Made by a program: the position numbers and the translations under genes
In this document: piece by piece, positions 6,673 to 7,128 of the stretch
Layout: each line of letters starts with the position of its first letter
Position numbering within the stretch: the first letter of the stretch is position 1
Assembly: GCA_903919215.1 (NCBI GenBank)
Contig: CAIXHI010000423.1
Location: 1-7,128 of the forward strand
DNA: 7,128 bases
Direction of reading: 5' to 3'
Source: an uncultured Acidimicrobiaceae bacterium
GTDB lineage: Bacteria; Actinomycetota; Acidimicrobiia; Acidimicrobiales; Ilumatobacteraceae
Notes under the pieces: generated by a model
What the model was told of the DNA's origin: nothing
Database searches by the model: none
What the model saw: the letters and a program-made list of their open reading frames with translations, nothing else

Positions 6673-6708
6673 GGTGACCTCCTCGGGCGCGCTCCCCACG
6701 CAAGGGTC

Positions 6709-6920
6709 GGGCGCGCTTCGTGCCGCCTGTCGTGGGCGCGATTCGTGCCGCTGGTGACCGAGCCAGCTCCCACGGGCGCGCTTCTTGCGCAGCGCCGGCA
6801 CGAAGCGCGCCCATGCGACAGCAACGGCACGAATCGCGCCCACGCGACAGACGACAGCAACGGCACGAATCGCGCCCACGCGACAGACGACAGCAACGGC
6901 ACGAATCGCGCCCACGCGAC
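6709..6920. repeat. Dispersed inverted repeat element, locus 2
   Basis: The core GGGCGCGNTTCGTGCCG occurs forward at 6709-6725 (N=C) and 6734-6750 (N=A). A conserved segment CCAGCTCCCACGGG follows, then a perfect 11-bp hairpin (GGGCGCGCTTC 6774-6784, GAAGCGCGCCC 6802-6812, 17-nt loop). Inverted cores lie at 6796-6812, 6825-6841, 6861-6877 and 6897-6913. A partial copy, GGGCGCGCT, begins near 6685. It fills the gap between the divergent sulfatase operon and the kinase gene; the rest of that 326-bp gap holds only the two putative -10 boxes. The order of parts matches locus 1 at 2421-2546. Long frames through it are products of the repeat and lack coding character. Confidence 0.8.
6819..6920. 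repeat. 36-bp tandem array within locus 2
   Basis: Three copies of a 30-bp block starting CAGCAACGGCACGAATCG lie at 6819-6848, 6855-6884 and 6891-6920. They are separated by the identical 6-mer AGACGA, giving an exact 36-bp period. Each block contains one inverted core of the dispersed repeat. A diverged copy starts at 6790 without the linker. Copies look identical, so the expansion is recent. Confidence 0.9.
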
Positions 6921-6973
6921 ACGGCTCGCCGCGCCGCGCGGGCCACGCAAGGCTCCCTGCGCAAACGGCTCGT

Positions 6974-6979
6974 TAGTGT
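6974..6979 (+). promoter_or_regulatory. Possible -10 box of the kinase gene
   Basis: TAGTGT fits TAnnnT and ends 7 nt before ATG 6987. There is no Shine-Dalgarno in the gap, which again points to a leaderless transcript. No -35 is recognised. Confidence 0.35.
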
Positions 6980-6986
6980 CGACCGC

Positions 6987-7128
6987 ATGAGTTGGGCTGA
7001 ACGTTGGGTGCGGGCGACGGGCGCACCGCGGCTGCTGGTGGTGGGTGGCGCATCGCTGGTCCTCATCCACATCAACGGCGAGCCCGTGGCAACGCCCGGC
7101 GGCGCCGGCCTGTACACCGCGCTCTCCG
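6987..7128 (+). CDS. Probable PfkB-family carbohydrate kinase, 3' partial
   Basis: Only 47 codons are visible and the gene runs off the right edge. After a short N-terminal leader, the sequence RLLVVGGASLVLIHINGEP is followed by VATPGGAGLYTALS. This matches the first strand and the GGA-x-x-x-x-A motif at the start of ribokinase/PfkB sugar kinases, where the GG pair contacts the sugar. The Asp often found after the first strand (xxDxxxxV) is not obvious here, where the sequence reads LVLIHI. No substrate can be named. It is divergent from the sulfatase operon, with the repeat locus between them. Confidence 0.55.
   Translation, partial: MSWAERWVRATGAPRLLVVGGASLVLIHINGEPVATPGGAGLYTALS

Noticed and set aside
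6678..6683. AGGAGG as ribosome site of the metallo-beta-lactamase-fold gene
   Set aside because: It is 17 nt from ATG 6660, and an in-frame TAG at 6670-6672 bars any closer upstream start.
6790..6920. CRISPR array
   Set aside because: The spacing is only 6 bp, with identical AGACGA linkers, and the repeated core also occurs dispersed and inverted; there are no spacers and no cas genes.
6615..7070. Repeat-containing protein with WARFVPLL units on the minus strand
   Set aside because: The units arise because the 36-bp period is a multiple of three. Several frames stay open, and there is no start site or coding bias outside the repeats.

Overview
The window is about two-thirds G+C. It has GTG starts, 4-bp GTGA gene overlaps, few Shine-Dalgarno sequences and several TAnnnT boxes placed 6-7 nt before start codons. 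Together these point to an actinobacterium, possibly of the Acidimicrobiia type; this is inference from style, not from a marker gene. No rRNA, tRNA, insertion sequence or CRISPR array is visible.

Left part (1-2297, plus strand). A 5'-truncated VOC/glyoxalase-fold protein (2-343) is followed by a tightly packed cassette: a 22-codon leader ORF with a strong ribosome site (524-592), a ten-cysteine zinc-ribbon protein (592-921), a VapB-like AbrB antitoxin (911-1168) and a VapC-like PIN toxin (1165-1575). Every junction in the cassette overlaps, so translation is probably coupled from end to end. A small unrecognised gene, apparently broken by a -1 frameshift (1631-1902), and a second VOC protein (1908-2297) follow.

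Right part (2606-6660, minus strand). A two-gene operon encodes a metallo-beta-lactamase-fold protein with alkylsulfatase (SdsA-like) architecture and, overlapping it by GTGA, a large type I formylglycine-dependent sulfatase. Neither has an obvious signal peptide, so the pair probably handles a sulfate ester in the cytoplasm. The metallo-beta-lactamase member has a degenerate metal motif. At the right edge a probable PfkB-family sugar kinase begins divergently (6987 onward).

The two longest gene-free stretches, 2298-2605 (convergent) and 6661-6986 (divergent), share one dispersed repeat family with the core GGGCGCGATTCGTGCCG. Copies run forward on the left side and inverted on the right side of a conserved hairpin. 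One base of the core varies, and it is matched between the hairpin arms (G:C in one locus, C:G in the other). The second locus also carries a 36-bp tandem array of the inverted copies. These elements flank the sulfatase operon on both sides and are the least explained part of the window.
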